From: Clostridiales bacterium
GTDB lineage: Bacteria; Bacillota; Clostridia; Oscillospirales; Acutalibacteraceae
Assembly (NCBI GenBank): GCA_024690965.1
Contig: JAILOG010000019.1
Coordinates: 115,423 to 179,422 of the forward strand
Direction of reading: 5' to 3'
DNA length: 64,000 nt
The notes beneath the pieces were generated by a model that did not search any database, had not been told where the DNA came from, and saw only the letters and a list, made by a program, of their open reading frames with translations. Below, in pieces: positions 1 through 8,490 of this stretch; the first letter of the stretch is position 1; each line of letters starts with the position of its first letter. The translations under genes were made by a program, and so were the position numbers.

Positions 1-719
1 CTAAAATATGCTCAACTACTACCGTTATTGACGGTATGGACTACAGAAGCATTGCGTCAACACCCACAGACGATGAAAAAGCCCTTGCAGACGTTGCGGA
101 GGGTGCTGTAATACCCGAAACGGTAATACATACCCAAGAAAACCTTGTAAAGCTTAAAAAGCGCGGCAGAATGCTTGTAAGCTCATATGAGGCGCTTAAA
201 TTCCAAAGCCTTGACGTTTTCACTGTAGCGTTAAAGCAGATTGGCTCATATATTAGCCGTATGCTTTTAAACGACGCCGTTGATGTTCTTATAAACGGTG
301 ACGGCAACAACAATGCCGCCGATATAATAAACGAAACAAATCTGTTCTCATATAACGACCTTGTAGCTATGTGGACAAGCTTTGCGCCGTATAAGCTTGA
401 CACGATCATTGCTCCCACGGCGCTTGTAAACACAATGCTTGGTCTTACTGAAATGAAAGATTCTGTCGCGGGGCTTAATTTCCACGCAACCGGCGAGCTT
501 ATTACACCTTTGGGGGCACAGCTTATTCATGTTCCCGGTATGGCTTCCAATAAGTTGATCGGTCTTGACAGCAGATACGCTCTTGAAATGGTACAAGCCG
601 GAGATATTGTAACCGAGTATGATAAGCTCATCGACCGTCAGCTTGAGAGAGCGTCCATAAGCTGTATTGCGGGCTTCGCAAAAATATTCAGAGACGCTTC
701 AAAAACACTTTCTTATTAA
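1..719 (+). CDS. Phage major capsid protein, C-terminal part (5' end outside window)
   Basis: The reading frame is open from base 3 to the stop at 717-719, so the gene begins before the window and the internal ATG at 36 is probably not the start. The 238 visible residues look like the C-terminal half of an HK97-fold capsid protein of the XkdG/N4-gp56 type found in Firmicutes prophages: a stretch around PTDDEKALADVAEGAVIPET, a long helix with LKKRGRMLVSSYEALKFQS, and an Ile/Ala-rich domain ending with IAGFAKIFRDASKTLSY. The product would form the head shell. The next gene starts 23 bases on, as in a phage structural operon. Assignment rests on family resemblance and on the baseplate genes downstream. 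Confidence 0.75.
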   Translation, partial: KICSTTTVIDGMDYRSIASTPTDDEKALADVAEGAVIPETVIHTQENLVKLKKRGRMLVSSYEALKFQSLDVFTVALKQIGSYISRMLLNDAVDVLINGDGNNNAADIINETNLFSYNDLVAMWTSFAPYKLDTIIAPTALVNTMLGLTEMKDSVAGLNFHATGELITPLGAQLIHVPGMASNKLIGLDSRYALEMVQAGDIVTEYDKLIDRQLERASISCIAGFAKIFRDASKTLSY

Positions 720-742
720 GTTAACGAAAGGGGCTTTGCCTT

Positions 743-1117
743 TTGAATATTAAATTGAGCGATGTTGTAGAAAAGCTTACAGCCATTGCAGGCGGGGATG
801 ATATGCCGCGCGAGTATTGTCTTGAGCTTTGCTCAAGGTGCTTAAGAGAGCTGCAGGGAATGCTTATTAAAGCTGATTTTACTTCTTTTCAGCTGCGCTG
901 TATAGAAGACGCGTGCGCCGCCCTCGCGTTTTATCACCACACAAAACTGCGAATGGCAAAAGACGCGAAAAGCTTTTCCGCGGGCGATGTTTCGGCATCG
1001 TCATTTGAAAACGCCTGCGAATACGCCAAAGAATACTGGCTTAATGCGAAGGCCTCTATAAAAGACCTTTTAAAACCGGAAGGCTTTTGCTTTTGCGGCG
1101 TTAAGGTGGGTGATTGA
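743..1117 (+). CDS. Phage head-tail connector / DNA packaging protein (gp6/XkdH-like)
   Basis: A 124-residue, mostly helical protein directly after the capsid gene, the usual place for the gp6-type adaptor ring that joins portal and tail. The start is a TTG at 743, preceded by an AAGGGG ribosome binding site; no ATG lies near. It has several Cys residues (LELCSRCLRELQ, GFCFCG), unusual for this family. The role is inferred from size, position and helical character, since no diagnostic motif is visible. Confidence 0.5.
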   Translation: MNIKLSDVVEKLTAIAGGDDMPREYCLELCSRCLRELQGMLIKADFTSFQLRCIEDACAALAFYHHTKLRMAKDAKSFSAGDVSASSFENACEYAKEYWLNAKASIKDLLKPEGFCFCGVKVGD

Positions 1118-1122
1118 TATTT

Positions 1123-1479
1123 ATGAACGCTTTATCAAAAAAGGATTTCAAAAAATACGGTACCACAGTGAGCGTTTCGATAAATAACACGACCTGCACG
1201 GGCAAAGCCTTTATATCGCCTCTCAGATATAAAAACAGGGTGTATGTGGATGACACATACACCCCGGGCGGTGTGCTTGACAGCGGCAGGTATATATATA
1301 TCGGCGAGCCGACACTCAGACTTGACACTATGGGAGACGGTATAAGGCTTTTTGCCGACAACACGGAATATACAGTAAAAAAAGCGTTGCCCTATACTTT
1401 GGGCGAAAAAGTATTATACGTTTGGGCAGTGCTTGTAAAAACCGACAGGAGCGATGACAATGGCAACGTTTACGGATAA
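1123..1479 (+). CDS. Phage head completion / minor capsid protein
   Basis: A 118-residue beta-rich protein. The frame could start at TTG 1114, but ATG 1123 lies about nine bases after the AAGGTGGGTGAT ribosome binding site and is preferred. Position and length match head-completion (neck) proteins of siphoviral and myoviral prophages, which sit between connector and tail terminator. It overlaps the next gene by about 20 bases. Function is inferred from gene order only. Confidence 0.45.
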   Translation: MNALSKKDFKKYGTTVSVSINNTTCTGKAFISPLRYKNRVYVDDTYTPGGVLDSGRYIYIGEPTLRLDTMGDGIRLFADNTEYTVKKALPYTLGEKVLYVWAVLVKTDRSDDNGNVYG

Positions 1480-2197
1480 TCTTGAGTTGCTTACAGCGAC
1501 TTTATCGGGTGAGAACACATTCAGCGACATAAGCTTTGTGCCTGCCTATAACATAAACAAAGCGGAACGCCCTTTGCTAAATAAACTGTGCGCCGTAGGT
1601 ATAAGAAACTCATATGTTCAGTCTAACGTATATTCATATGAAATATTCGAACTCAAAATATACACTCCGAGAGCATTAGGCGGAACGGAGTGCCTTAAAA
1701 CCGCAGGCGACATATGCGAATATTTGTTGGGCACAATATCGGGAATAGTGAGCGCGACTACCGAGTCGGTAAAATACGATTCAGATTTTATGGCTTTCAG
1801 CTGTGAGCTTAACATAAAGTGCAAAACCATGGAGGTCGTAAACAGCAACAGCGAAATAGTGCCCGACAGCGAAACGGTAAGTGTTGAGATAAACGGAAAC
1901 AGCTTTGACGCACGGTATATCAACGCTTATGAAAAAAGCGATATCCATTATGTGAAGCAGGCGCTTGAGTCTACACCGGTGGAATTCTTAAAGGGGAAAA
2001 CTTATCATCAAATAGAGATAAAATCATTTCCCGTAAGTGTTCTTGATATGGTGGAAGAAATTGATGATTTTAATATTTTATTTGACAGTATGATGTATAA
2101 GCATTGCAGAATAATGAGTACGGATTTAGACTTGGGCAGAGGAATCGTAAATAAACTTGTCATTTATGCAAAGGAAAGGGAGGCGGTATTCGGATGA
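1460..2197 (+). CDS. Phage tail protein, tail-terminator-like N-terminus with an added C-terminal domain
   Basis: About 245 residues. ATG 1460 sits nine bases after AGGAG, better than ATG 1454. The first ~130 residues have the size and place of a tail terminator (neck closing) protein. The last ~110 residues form a second beta-rich module, roughly from SVEINGNSFDARYINAYEKS to LVIYAKE, which is not expected in a terminator. The gene overlaps its successor at ATGA (2194-2197). The two-part structure is read from composition and length, and no motif fixes the function. It could contain a tail-tube-like fold (see findings). Confidence 0.4.
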   Translation: MATFTDNLELLTATLSGENTFSDISFVPAYNINKAERPLLNKLCAVGIRNSYVQSNVYSYEIFELKIYTPRALGGTECLKTAGDICEYLLGTISGIVSATTESVKYDSDFMAFSCELNIKCKTMEVVNSNSEIVPDSETVSVEINGNSFDARYINAYEKSDIHYVKQALESTPVEFLKGKTYHQIEIKSFPVSVLDMVEEIDDFNILFDSMMYKHCRIMSTDLDLGRGIVNKLVIYAKEREAVFG

Positions 2198-2691
2198 GCA
2201 GATATATTTTTAAATTGGATAATACATCTTTGCCTTTTAATCCCGAAAGCATCACTTCGAAAAAAACTTTTGACGGAGATATAAAATCCATAACAATCGA
2301 GGCAAGCGGAGATCTTACGGGCGACAACAGACAGATGTATTATGAAAAGCTTAACAAATATTTTTCTGAAAAAAGAAAAATAACTGTTTCAATGCCTGAA
2401 TTCGGTGTTTTAAATGCCGAAATAACCGAGCTTACCTTCTCCGTTTCCGATATACCGTCCCTTATAAGGTACAGCATAAAACTGAGCGCGGAAAGCGCTA
2501 TGCCCGAGCGCGCGTGCAAAGGTTACATAATAGAAGAACAGGAAACGCTGTTTTCGCTGTGCAACAGGCTAAACCTCGACTTAGAGGAAATAACCGCACT
2601 CAACGCGGGAAATATAAAGTCGTTTGTTTTGAAAAAAGGAGACAAAATTTATTTGCCCGAAAAGGAGGCTTGTTATGATATGCACGGATAA
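2194..2691 (+). CDS. Phage tail/baseplate protein with C-terminal LysM domain (XkdP-like)
   Basis: 165 residues. The N-terminal ~105 residues are a beta-rich module (YIFKLDNTSLPFNPESI to YSIKLSAES). The last ~50 residues are a LysM-type repeat: GYIIEEQETLFSLCNRLNLD followed by LEEITALNAGN and KKGDKIYLPE. In contractile phages a LysM protein of this kind bridges the tube end and the baseplate hub. Its start overlaps the previous stop (ATGA) and it overlaps the next gene by 17 bases, so it is tightly coupled. XkdP homologues are usually larger, so this is a short form. Confidence 0.6.
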   Translation: MSRYIFKLDNTSLPFNPESITSKKTFDGDIKSITIEASGDLTGDNRQMYYEKLNKYFSEKRKITVSMPEFGVLNAEITELTFSVSDIPSLIRYSIKLSAESAMPERACKGYIIEEQETLFSLCNRLNLDLEEITALNAGNIKSFVLKKGDKIYLPEKEACYDMHG

Positions 2692-2980
2692 TTATCCCGA
2701 TAAGCTGAGAAAGGCTGTTTATAACGCGGTGATGATCTCAAAAGGCGCGTATGCGTATAATAAAAGCTTAGGCAGTTATATGGGTAGCCTCGATTACGGC
2801 AGCGACAGTATTTATGAGCAATGCGAAATGGCGGTAAAGGAAGCTGTAATAGATATAAAGGATATTAAATATAAACAGTGTATTTTAAGTAATGTAACAT
2901 CATCTTCACTTGAATTAAAGGTGCAGTTTGAGTACATGGGTAAAACCTACGAAACGGAGGTAATAGGTATAAATGGATAG
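2675..2980 (+). CDS. gp25/XkdS-like baseplate wedge protein
   Basis: A 101-residue protein with a clear AAGGAGG site ahead of ATG 2675. It is followed immediately (8-base overlap) by the baseplate J gene, the invariable neighbour of the gp25-like wedge protein in contractile tails. Small alpha/beta layout: N-terminal helix, central segment with AVKEAVIDIKDI, and two C-terminal strands (LELKVQFEYMGKTYETEV). The canonical gp25 motif is not obvious, so the call depends partly on position. Confidence 0.55.
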   Translation: MICTDNYPDKLRKAVYNAVMISKGAYAYNKSLGSYMGSLDYGSDSIYEQCEMAVKEAVIDIKDIKYKQCILSNVTSSSLELKVQFEYMGKTYETEVIGING

Positions 2981-4055
2981 TTACGAAACAATATTGCAGC
3001 GAATGAAAAGCAATTTTTTGTTTAAAGCGGGATATATGCCATCGGATGTTTCGGATTGCGGCATAAGGCTACAATCCGCGGCGGCGGAAATATTTGATTG
3101 TATGCTTTACGCCGAGTGGGTAAAAAAACAAATGCTTGTTTCCACCGCGGAGGGCGAAAGCCTTGATAAACACGGAGAGCTTTACGGTATCAGCCGTCAG
3201 GCGCCGTCCACGGCAGACGGTGAGGTTAGGTTTTATTTGTCGGAGACACTTCAAAGCGATTTTATGATCCCGAGACACACCGAAATAAAAAACGATGATG
3301 GATATTCTTATTTTACTCAGGCAGACGCTGTTATAAGTGCAGGTGATCTTGGCGTTACGGTCAATATAACCGCCGCGGAAAGCGGTGCCGCGTATAATTG
3401 CGGCGCGAATGAGGTTCATATTTTAGGCAAGCATACAATAACTCATCCCGGCGTGATAGTTTCAAACGTACTGGGTGTCAGAAACGCTTCTCCCATATCC
3501 GGGGGCTCCGACGCGGAGGACGACGATTCTTTCAGAAAAAGGATTGCCGATATCGTAAAGTTCCCTCCGAACGGCGCCAATATGAGCTATTACCGCGGTC
3601 TTGCGATGACGGTAGACGGGGTTCGCTCGGCAAGCTTTGTTTTTGATAACAATTACGGAACGGTAGTTAATATGTATCTCGGAACGAGAGGAAGCTCTGT
3701 TTCTCAGGCAACGGCGGCGCAGGTTCAAGACCTTATTAACAGCGGCGGACAAGTTGGTGTCCGTGTGACAGTGTACCCTGCTCATGAGATAAGGGTAGAC
3801 CTAAGTTTAACCATCGAGGTAAAATCCGGTTATAAATATACGCGTGTGGAGGAAGAGTGTTTTGCAGCTTTGAACGAGTATTTCAATAACCTCAGTGTAG
3901 GAGAAAAAATAACTGTTTACACACTTAACGATGTGTTATCAAAGGTTGAAGGTTATGAAAGATTAAACCTTGATCAAAACTGTGTAATTCCGAACATTTT
4001 GGCTCACCAGCTCGGTGTTAAAGGTACATTAATGATTGGATCAACTATCGGATAG
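2973..4055 (+). CDS. Baseplate J-like protein (gp47/XkdT family)
   Basis: 360 residues, normal for the family. Recognisable baseplate J features are the N-terminal helical part (AAAEIFDCMLYAEWVKKQML), the segment LDKHGELYGISRQAPSTA, the strand-rich middle (IPRHTEIKNDDGYSYFTQAD) and GGSDAEDDDSFRKRI near residue 180. The C-terminal half has the usual VRVTVYPAHEIRVDLSLTIE strand and a small alpha/beta domain. The protein forms the wedge ring of contractile-type baseplates. It is the strongest single marker that the tail is of the contractile or baseplate class. Confidence 0.9.
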   Translation: MDSYETILQRMKSNFLFKAGYMPSDVSDCGIRLQSAAAEIFDCMLYAEWVKKQMLVSTAEGESLDKHGELYGISRQAPSTADGEVRFYLSETLQSDFMIPRHTEIKNDDGYSYFTQADAVISAGDLGVTVNITAAESGAAYNCGANEVHILGKHTITHPGVIVSNVLGVRNASPISGGSDAEDDDSFRKRIADIVKFPPNGANMSYYRGLAMTVDGVRSASFVFDNNYGTVVNMYLGTRGSSVSQATAAQVQDLINSGGQVGVRVTVYPAHEIRVDLSLTIEVKSGYKYTRVEEECFAALNEYFNNLSVGEKITVYTLNDVLSKVEGYERLNLDQNCVIPNILAHQLGVKGTLMIGSTIG

Positions 4056-4066
4056 GAGTGGATTAA

Positions 4067-4537
4067 TTGAACATATACGGAGAAAGAATGCTTGAAAGTA
4101 TAGGAACACTCGGAATTTCAAACAGCGGTGATTTTTCCGACCTTTATGCCGAAATGTACGCTATATCTATTGAAATAAACAGTTTGAGAGCATATTTGGA
4201 GCAAATATACTCCGATACTTTTATTACCGATGCCTCTGAGGAAAATATATTGCAGAGAGAACAGCTTATGTGCGGAACAAGAAGTGACCTTACACTTGTA
4301 GAAAGAAAAAATCATTTGAAAAACAGATATAAGCTTTTTCATAAGTGCCTAAACCGCGCGGCAATGAATGAAATACTCAGCGTGATGAATGTTTCGGCAT
4401 ATTACAGCTCTCAAGGCCCCGGCAGCCTTGATTTGTCTATATACGGATACTATCCCGAAAGCAGCTGCAAAATAATAGAAAGCCAACTTTTGGGACTTCT
4501 GCCGGCGGGATATAACATTACTTTTGAATACGGTTAA
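4067..4537 (+). CDS. Phage tail protein, DUF2313/XkdU-like
   Basis: 156 residues from a TTG at 4067, eight bases after AGGAG; the next in-frame ATG is too far downstream. The order baseplate J, then a ~160-200 residue protein, then tail fibre is the standard XkdT-XkdU-fibre order. The N-terminal half is helical (LYAEMYAISIEINSLRAYLE) and the C-terminal half is a small domain ending ISLLGLLPAGYNITFEYG in style. The role is baseplate periphery or fibre attachment, inferred from order and size. Confidence 0.65.
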   Translation: MNIYGERMLESIGTLGISNSGDFSDLYAEMYAISIEINSLRAYLEQIYSDTFITDASEENILQREQLMCGTRSDLTLVERKNHLKNRYKLFHKCLNRAAMNEILSVMNVSAYYSSQGPGSLDLSIYGYYPESSCKIIESQLLGLLPAGYNITFEYG

Positions 4538-4555
4538 TTAAGGAGGTTTTGTTTA

Positions 4556-6088
4556 TTGATTATAACTTTTGAAGTTGATGATCTTTCTATCGGATATGAG
4601 ACCTTGCCGGAGCTTGTGGATGACAGTGTTAATTACATTAGAGCAAGGTTTTCTTTTACCGGAACAATGTGGGAAGACGCATTTGAAAAAACCGCGATTT
4701 TTAAATCTGATAATAACAGCTACGCAATAACAATAGACGGTGACTGGTGTTTTGTTCCCACACAGGTACTAAGAGAAGAACAGTTTAAGGTGGGCGTTAT
4801 GGGCAGCCTGCGCGATGACGGAGTTGTAAGCACTTTTTATACAAAGGAGTGCGAGGTGCCTACTCAAATGAGTTGTTTTTCTTACGAGTTTGATAATGCC
4901 CCTCCTGCGCGGAGCATATTGGAAAGGATCTCCGAAATGCAGGGGCAAATGCTGGAAATTGCCGATTCTCTTGATACCAAAGTAGATAAAGTAGAGGGCA
5001 AAGGTCTCTCTACGGTGGATTTTTCTTATCAGGACAGCGCAAAGCTTTCAAGCATAGCTTTCGGTGCGCAGACAAACGTAGTTGAGGGCGTCAGTGTAAA
5101 TGATGTTATTCAAGAACCGGATAACTATAAGATCGTAAACATTAACGTTCCTGTTAATACATCTCAGTTAAACAATAATTCGGGGTTTCTTACTCAATCC
5201 GACCTTGCAAGTGTCGCTATTTCCGGAGATTACAGAGATTTAGCGAATGTTCCCCCGAAAACGGAAGTGATACTATATGACGATATCGATATGGGAACAT
5301 TTTTTCTTCTGTTGCAAAAAGATACCGTTATTTGTATCAAGCCTCTTAATTGCAGAGTGGAAACAGAGACCGGGCTTACGGTTTATATTGAGGATTGCGA
5401 ACTGCTTCTTGAAAGCTTGGCAAATGGCGCCGACACACCGGAAAACACACAGTTTGTTTTTGAATATATAAACGGTGGATGGACATATTCGGGCAATCCT
5501 GTTTCTCTCGGTCAAATCGGTTTGGAAATAAGCGGGATACCCGCTGAAAACGACAGTTTTACAATAGTAACAACGAATGAGGTTGCACAGGTATCTGTAG
5601 ATACATCATCAGGTTTTTCTGCGGGGGATTTTTGTGTCGTGTCATTTAAAAGCGGCAGTTTCCCAACTCAGTTTTCTGCGTCAAACAGTATAACGCTGAA
5701 GGGCGATGATGTTGTAAACGGCGTTCTTGTAACACGTCCAAACAGAAAATATCAAATACTATTCATTAACAACGGTAATTTCATAAGCGGCACGGTAACA
5801 GATGATTCCGATTTCTGCAACGGTAAAAAACGCTTTGCAAATATAAGCGTTGCCGCTTCTGCTTGGACAGCCGACAACACCTTTACCGACTACCCGTACC
5901 GCGCGGCTGTTACGCTTAACGGCGTTACATCATCAGATTACGCCAATGTATTCTTTTCTGCGGCGGATATAGAGGCAAACGATTTGTCACCGTATACCGA
6001 TACTGCGGATGATGTCATATACATATTCGCGGCTGACATACCGTCAGCGGCTATCACAATACCGCTTATAGAGGTGGTAAGAGTATGA
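4556..6088 (+). CDS. Phage tail fibre / receptor-binding protein
   Basis: 510 residues from TTG 4556 with a perfect AGGAGG nine bases upstream. An N-terminal ~120-residue beta domain is followed by a short helix (LERISEMQGQMLEIADSL). Then comes the fibre-joining motif KVDKVEGKGLST and LSSIAFGAQTNVVEGVSVND, typical of Firmicutes tail fibres, and a beta-rich shaft and tip with low complexity. It should make the trimeric fibre attached to the baseplate. It overlaps the next gene by the ATGA at 6085-6088, so fibre and LRR protein are translated together. Confidence 0.8.
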   Translation: MIITFEVDDLSIGYETLPELVDDSVNYIRARFSFTGTMWEDAFEKTAIFKSDNNSYAITIDGDWCFVPTQVLREEQFKVGVMGSLRDDGVVSTFYTKECEVPTQMSCFSYEFDNAPPARSILERISEMQGQMLEIADSLDTKVDKVEGKGLSTVDFSYQDSAKLSSIAFGAQTNVVEGVSVNDVIQEPDNYKIVNINVPVNTSQLNNNSGFLTQSDLASVAISGDYRDLANVPPKTEVILYDDIDMGTFFLLLQKDTVICIKPLNCRVETETGLTVYIEDCELLLESLANGADTPENTQFVFEYINGGWTYSGNPVSLGQIGLEISGIPAENDSFTIVTTNEVAQVSVDTSSGFSAGDFCVVSFKSGSFPTQFSASNSITLKGDDVVNGVLVTRPNRKYQILFINNGNFISGTVTDDSDFCNGKKRFANISVAASAWTADNTFTDYPYRAAVTLNGVTSSDYANVFFSAADIEANDLSPYTDTADDVIYIFAADIPSAAITIPLIEVVRV

Positions 6089-6918
6089 TATCAAAATCAA
6101 ATTCAGCAAAACCGGATTATATGAGACAAAGAGTTTTAGGTAAATTGAAATCATATACCGTACCGAACGGAGTTACTGAAATATTGCCCTATACTTTTTA
6201 TAGATGTGGGTGGAACAACTACCATGAAATCTCAAGCTCTCCGTACTATGTTTTTAACGGTACACAGATACATTTACCCGACAGTATAATCAATATTGGA
6301 AGTAACGCCTTTCAAGGCGGCTCTCACACCATTGTTTCCGGCAAATTCGTAGAAATAATTCATTCAATACCTCATATACCGAGTAATTTGAAAACTATCG
6401 GTGCATTTGCTTTTAACTACTGCCGCTTTCCGAACGGTTTCATACTGCCAAACACTGTAACAACTTTAGGCAAGCAAGGGCTTATAGTGGCAAATACCGT
6501 GGACATTCCGGGAAGTATAAAGCAATTGGAAGATCAGCATTTTTCCACAGCAAATGTTGTAAATGTAATTTTGCGAAACGGCATAGAGAAACTGAACGGC
6601 AGAGTATTTGAGCAATGCAGAAATTTAAAAACAGTGAGTTTGCCCAATAGTATTACATATACAAATACAGCAACTTTGATTCCGTTCAGCGGTTGTTCAA
6701 ATTTGGAATCTGTCACGCTTGAACAGGGATTTAACGCAAGCATAAAGCTTAATAACAGTACAAAATACTCACACGATAACATACTCAGCTGGTTCAATGC
6801 ATTATATGACAGGTCCGCCGATACTACAAATACACTTACAATCGGCAGCACAAATCTTGCAAAGATGACTGCGCAGGAAATAGCAATAGCAACGGCTAAA
6901 AACTGGACAATAGCATAG
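6085..6918 (+). CDS. BspA-type leucine-rich-repeat protein of the prophage
   Basis: 277 residues with no signal peptide. Several LRR_5 units are visible: VPNGVTEILPYTFYRCG, LPDSIINIGSNAFQGG, IPSNLKTIGAFAFNYC, LPNTVTTLGKQGL, NGIEKLNGRVFEQC and LKTVSLPNSITY. The C-terminus (LTIGSTNLAKMTAQEIAIATAKNWTIA region) matches the tail seen on phage-associated BspA repeats. Translational coupling to the tail fibre and lack of a secretion signal suggest a virion component, perhaps a host-binding adhesin, rather than a secreted bacterial protein. Confidence 0.75.
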   Translation: MISKSNSAKPDYMRQRVLGKLKSYTVPNGVTEILPYTFYRCGWNNYHEISSSPYYVFNGTQIHLPDSIINIGSNAFQGGSHTIVSGKFVEIIHSIPHIPSNLKTIGAFAFNYCRFPNGFILPNTVTTLGKQGLIVANTVDIPGSIKQLEDQHFSTANVVNVILRNGIEKLNGRVFEQCRNLKTVSLPNSITYTNTATLIPFSGCSNLESVTLEQGFNASIKLNNSTKYSHDNILSWFNALYDRSADTTNTLTIGSTNLAKMTAQEIAIATAKNWTIA

Positions 6919-6931
6919 GAGGTAAAGAAAA

Positions 6932-7138
6932 ATGACAGAAACATCACAAACAGTAGTTTTAAGAAGACTTGAGGCATCAGCAGGGATGGTGATCACCGAC
7001 AAAGAGACGGAAACAATGCGCGCAACGATAGTGTATCTCGGAGTGGGCGACAGCCAAGACAATTATAAAGAAATTGACGAGGATACACCTTTGCCGGAGC
7101 AGGAAGAAAATGATGCTCAGCCTCTAAATGAAAATTGA
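6932..7138 (+). CDS. Small acidic phage-end protein, unknown function
   Basis: 68 residues, with AGGAGG eight to nine bases before ATG 6932. No transmembrane segment, so it is not a holin. It has a basic start (VVLRRLEASAGM), a middle with a short strand, and a strongly acidic C-terminus. It is the last gene before the terminator at 7165-7212. Small proteins are common in this slot after fibre genes (for example XkdX, about 45 residues), but I see no specific match. Confidence 0.55.
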   Translation: MTETSQTVVLRRLEASAGMVITDKETETMRATIVYLGVGDSQDNYKEIDEDTPLPEQEENDAQPLNEN

Positions 7139-7164
7139 TAAAAACAAATTAAATACAAAATAAT

Positions 7165-7212
7165 AAATACAGCGTTCTGAATTGTCAAATTGACTTTTGG
7201 AACGCTGTATTT
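7165..7212 (+). terminator. Intrinsic terminator at the end of the prophage operon
   Basis: A perfect 13-bp inverted repeat (AAATACAGCGTTC at 7165-7177 and its complement at 7200-7212) around a 22-base loop, ending in ATTT. It lies 26 bases after the last phage gene and just before the convergent DHHW gene at 7252, so it can work in both directions. Confidence 0.75.
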
Positions 7213-7251
7213 ATAATTATTCAAAAAGCTTAATTAAATCATTCTATGTTT

Positions 7252-8472
7252 CTATTCATTTTCAAATTTAAAAGATTCGTCTGAGCTAAGCCTCAAGGGC
7301 GAATATAGAAATATTAAAGCATCAGGCTTAATACTGTCGATATATTTATATACAGAATCTATTTTGTATCCGGTTATCTCTCTTAAATCAAATGCGTGAA
7401 TTTCATCAAATCCCATGCTTAAGAACGGTATTACACAATTTGCATAGCTGTCTTTGATTATCATTATTTTTTTATCATTTTCAGACATATTATTCTTAAT
7501 GATTTCATAAGTAAAGTCACCGCCTAAATATGCGGCATATTGTGAAGAATTGTACATATCTGTGCTTTCTGCAAAATCCATTCTCATTAATACATCTTTA
7601 TAGTTTCCGGTGGCTGTAAAATCTTTAAAAGGCTGTGAAACCGTAAATGATGTGCTGAAATTAGGAGTAATAATATCTATATCATCTACACCGGCCACAA
7701 ATCTTCCTGTGATTTTTCCCTGTGAACCTAAAAATATTTCCTTTTTTGTTTCTGTTGAATAATTATTAGAGTCGGTAATTGATTTGTTATATTTAACTCT
7801 TAATTCTTTAGACAATTCTTTGTATATGTTTTTAAATGCCCAAAATCCTGTTTGTGGTTTCCAGTGATGGTCGGTTATAAAAAACGCGGAATAATCGTCA
7901 CCGAATTCTTTGTGAACACTTTCCCTTAAATCTTCACATGGAATTTTTTCAGCGTTTGTTAAAGAGTAGAATTTATCTACGGCAGGGTTTATATGATCTT
8001 CCAAATCATTTGGTAATTCATTGTCATACTTGCTTAATTTATCAGGTGTTATATAGTACTTGAAATATATATTCTTGTTCTTGCAGTAATTATATAACTT
8101 GTTTAAGCTTTCTACCCTGTTCTCAATTTTCTCGGTACTTACAGAGTTTCGCTTATAGGCAAGATACCCGTTGTTCAGCAAAATAACATTGTCGCGTTCA
8201 AATTCTTTTGTGCCGCATACTTTTTGTGTCAGAGAATATATATCAAAATAACAGCTTTTAAACCCTATTTGATCATTTATAATCTTATTAACCCCTTTAA
8301 TTCCTACATTCAATTTGTCATTTAAAGGAGTTTCGCTGTTAATACAATTTTTTATTTCGTTAATAACAGGTTTAAAAAAAGTGCTTTTATGAGCGTAACC
8401 GGTCATGCCGCTCAAGATCACCATTGCAACCGAAATACAAACAGCCTTATAACGGTTCATGCTTAACTTCAT
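7252..8472 (-). CDS. DHHW-family SGNH-like protein, partner of MBOAT acyltransferase (AlgJ/AlgX-like)
   Basis: 406 residues. A hydrophobic N-terminal segment (YKAVCISVAMVILSGMTGYA) acts as a signal or anchor. The family motif FFITDHHWKPQTGFWAF is clear near residue 200, and an SGNH-type segment IIKDSYANCVIPFLS lies near residue 350. Such proteins act outside the membrane with an MBOAT protein to transfer acyl groups to exported polysaccharides or wall polymers. GGAGGTG precedes the ATG by eight bases. It follows the MBOAT gene by 18 bases, which makes a two-gene operon. Confidence 0.85.
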   Translation of the reverse strand: MKLSMNRYKAVCISVAMVILSGMTGYAHKSTFFKPVINEIKNCINSETPLNDKLNVGIKGVNKIINDQIGFKSCYFDIYSLTQKVCGTKEFERDNVILLNNGYLAYKRNSVSTEKIENRVESLNKLYNYCKNKNIYFKYYITPDKLSKYDNELPNDLEDHINPAVDKFYSLTNAEKIPCEDLRESVHKEFGDDYSAFFITDHHWKPQTGFWAFKNIYKELSKELRVKYNKSITDSNNYSTETKKEIFLGSQGKITGRFVAGVDDIDIITPNFSTSFTVSQPFKDFTATGNYKDVLMRMDFAESTDMYNSSQYAAYLGGDFTYEIIKNNMSENDKKIMIIKDSYANCVIPFLSMGFDEIHAFDLREITGYKIDSVYKYIDSIKPDALIFLYSPLRLSSDESFKFENE

Positions 8473-8490
8473 CTTTGCACCTCCAGTTAA

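Noticed and set aside
7213..7260. attR site at the prophage end
   Set aside because: No tRNA or direct repeat can be identified without the other prophage end.
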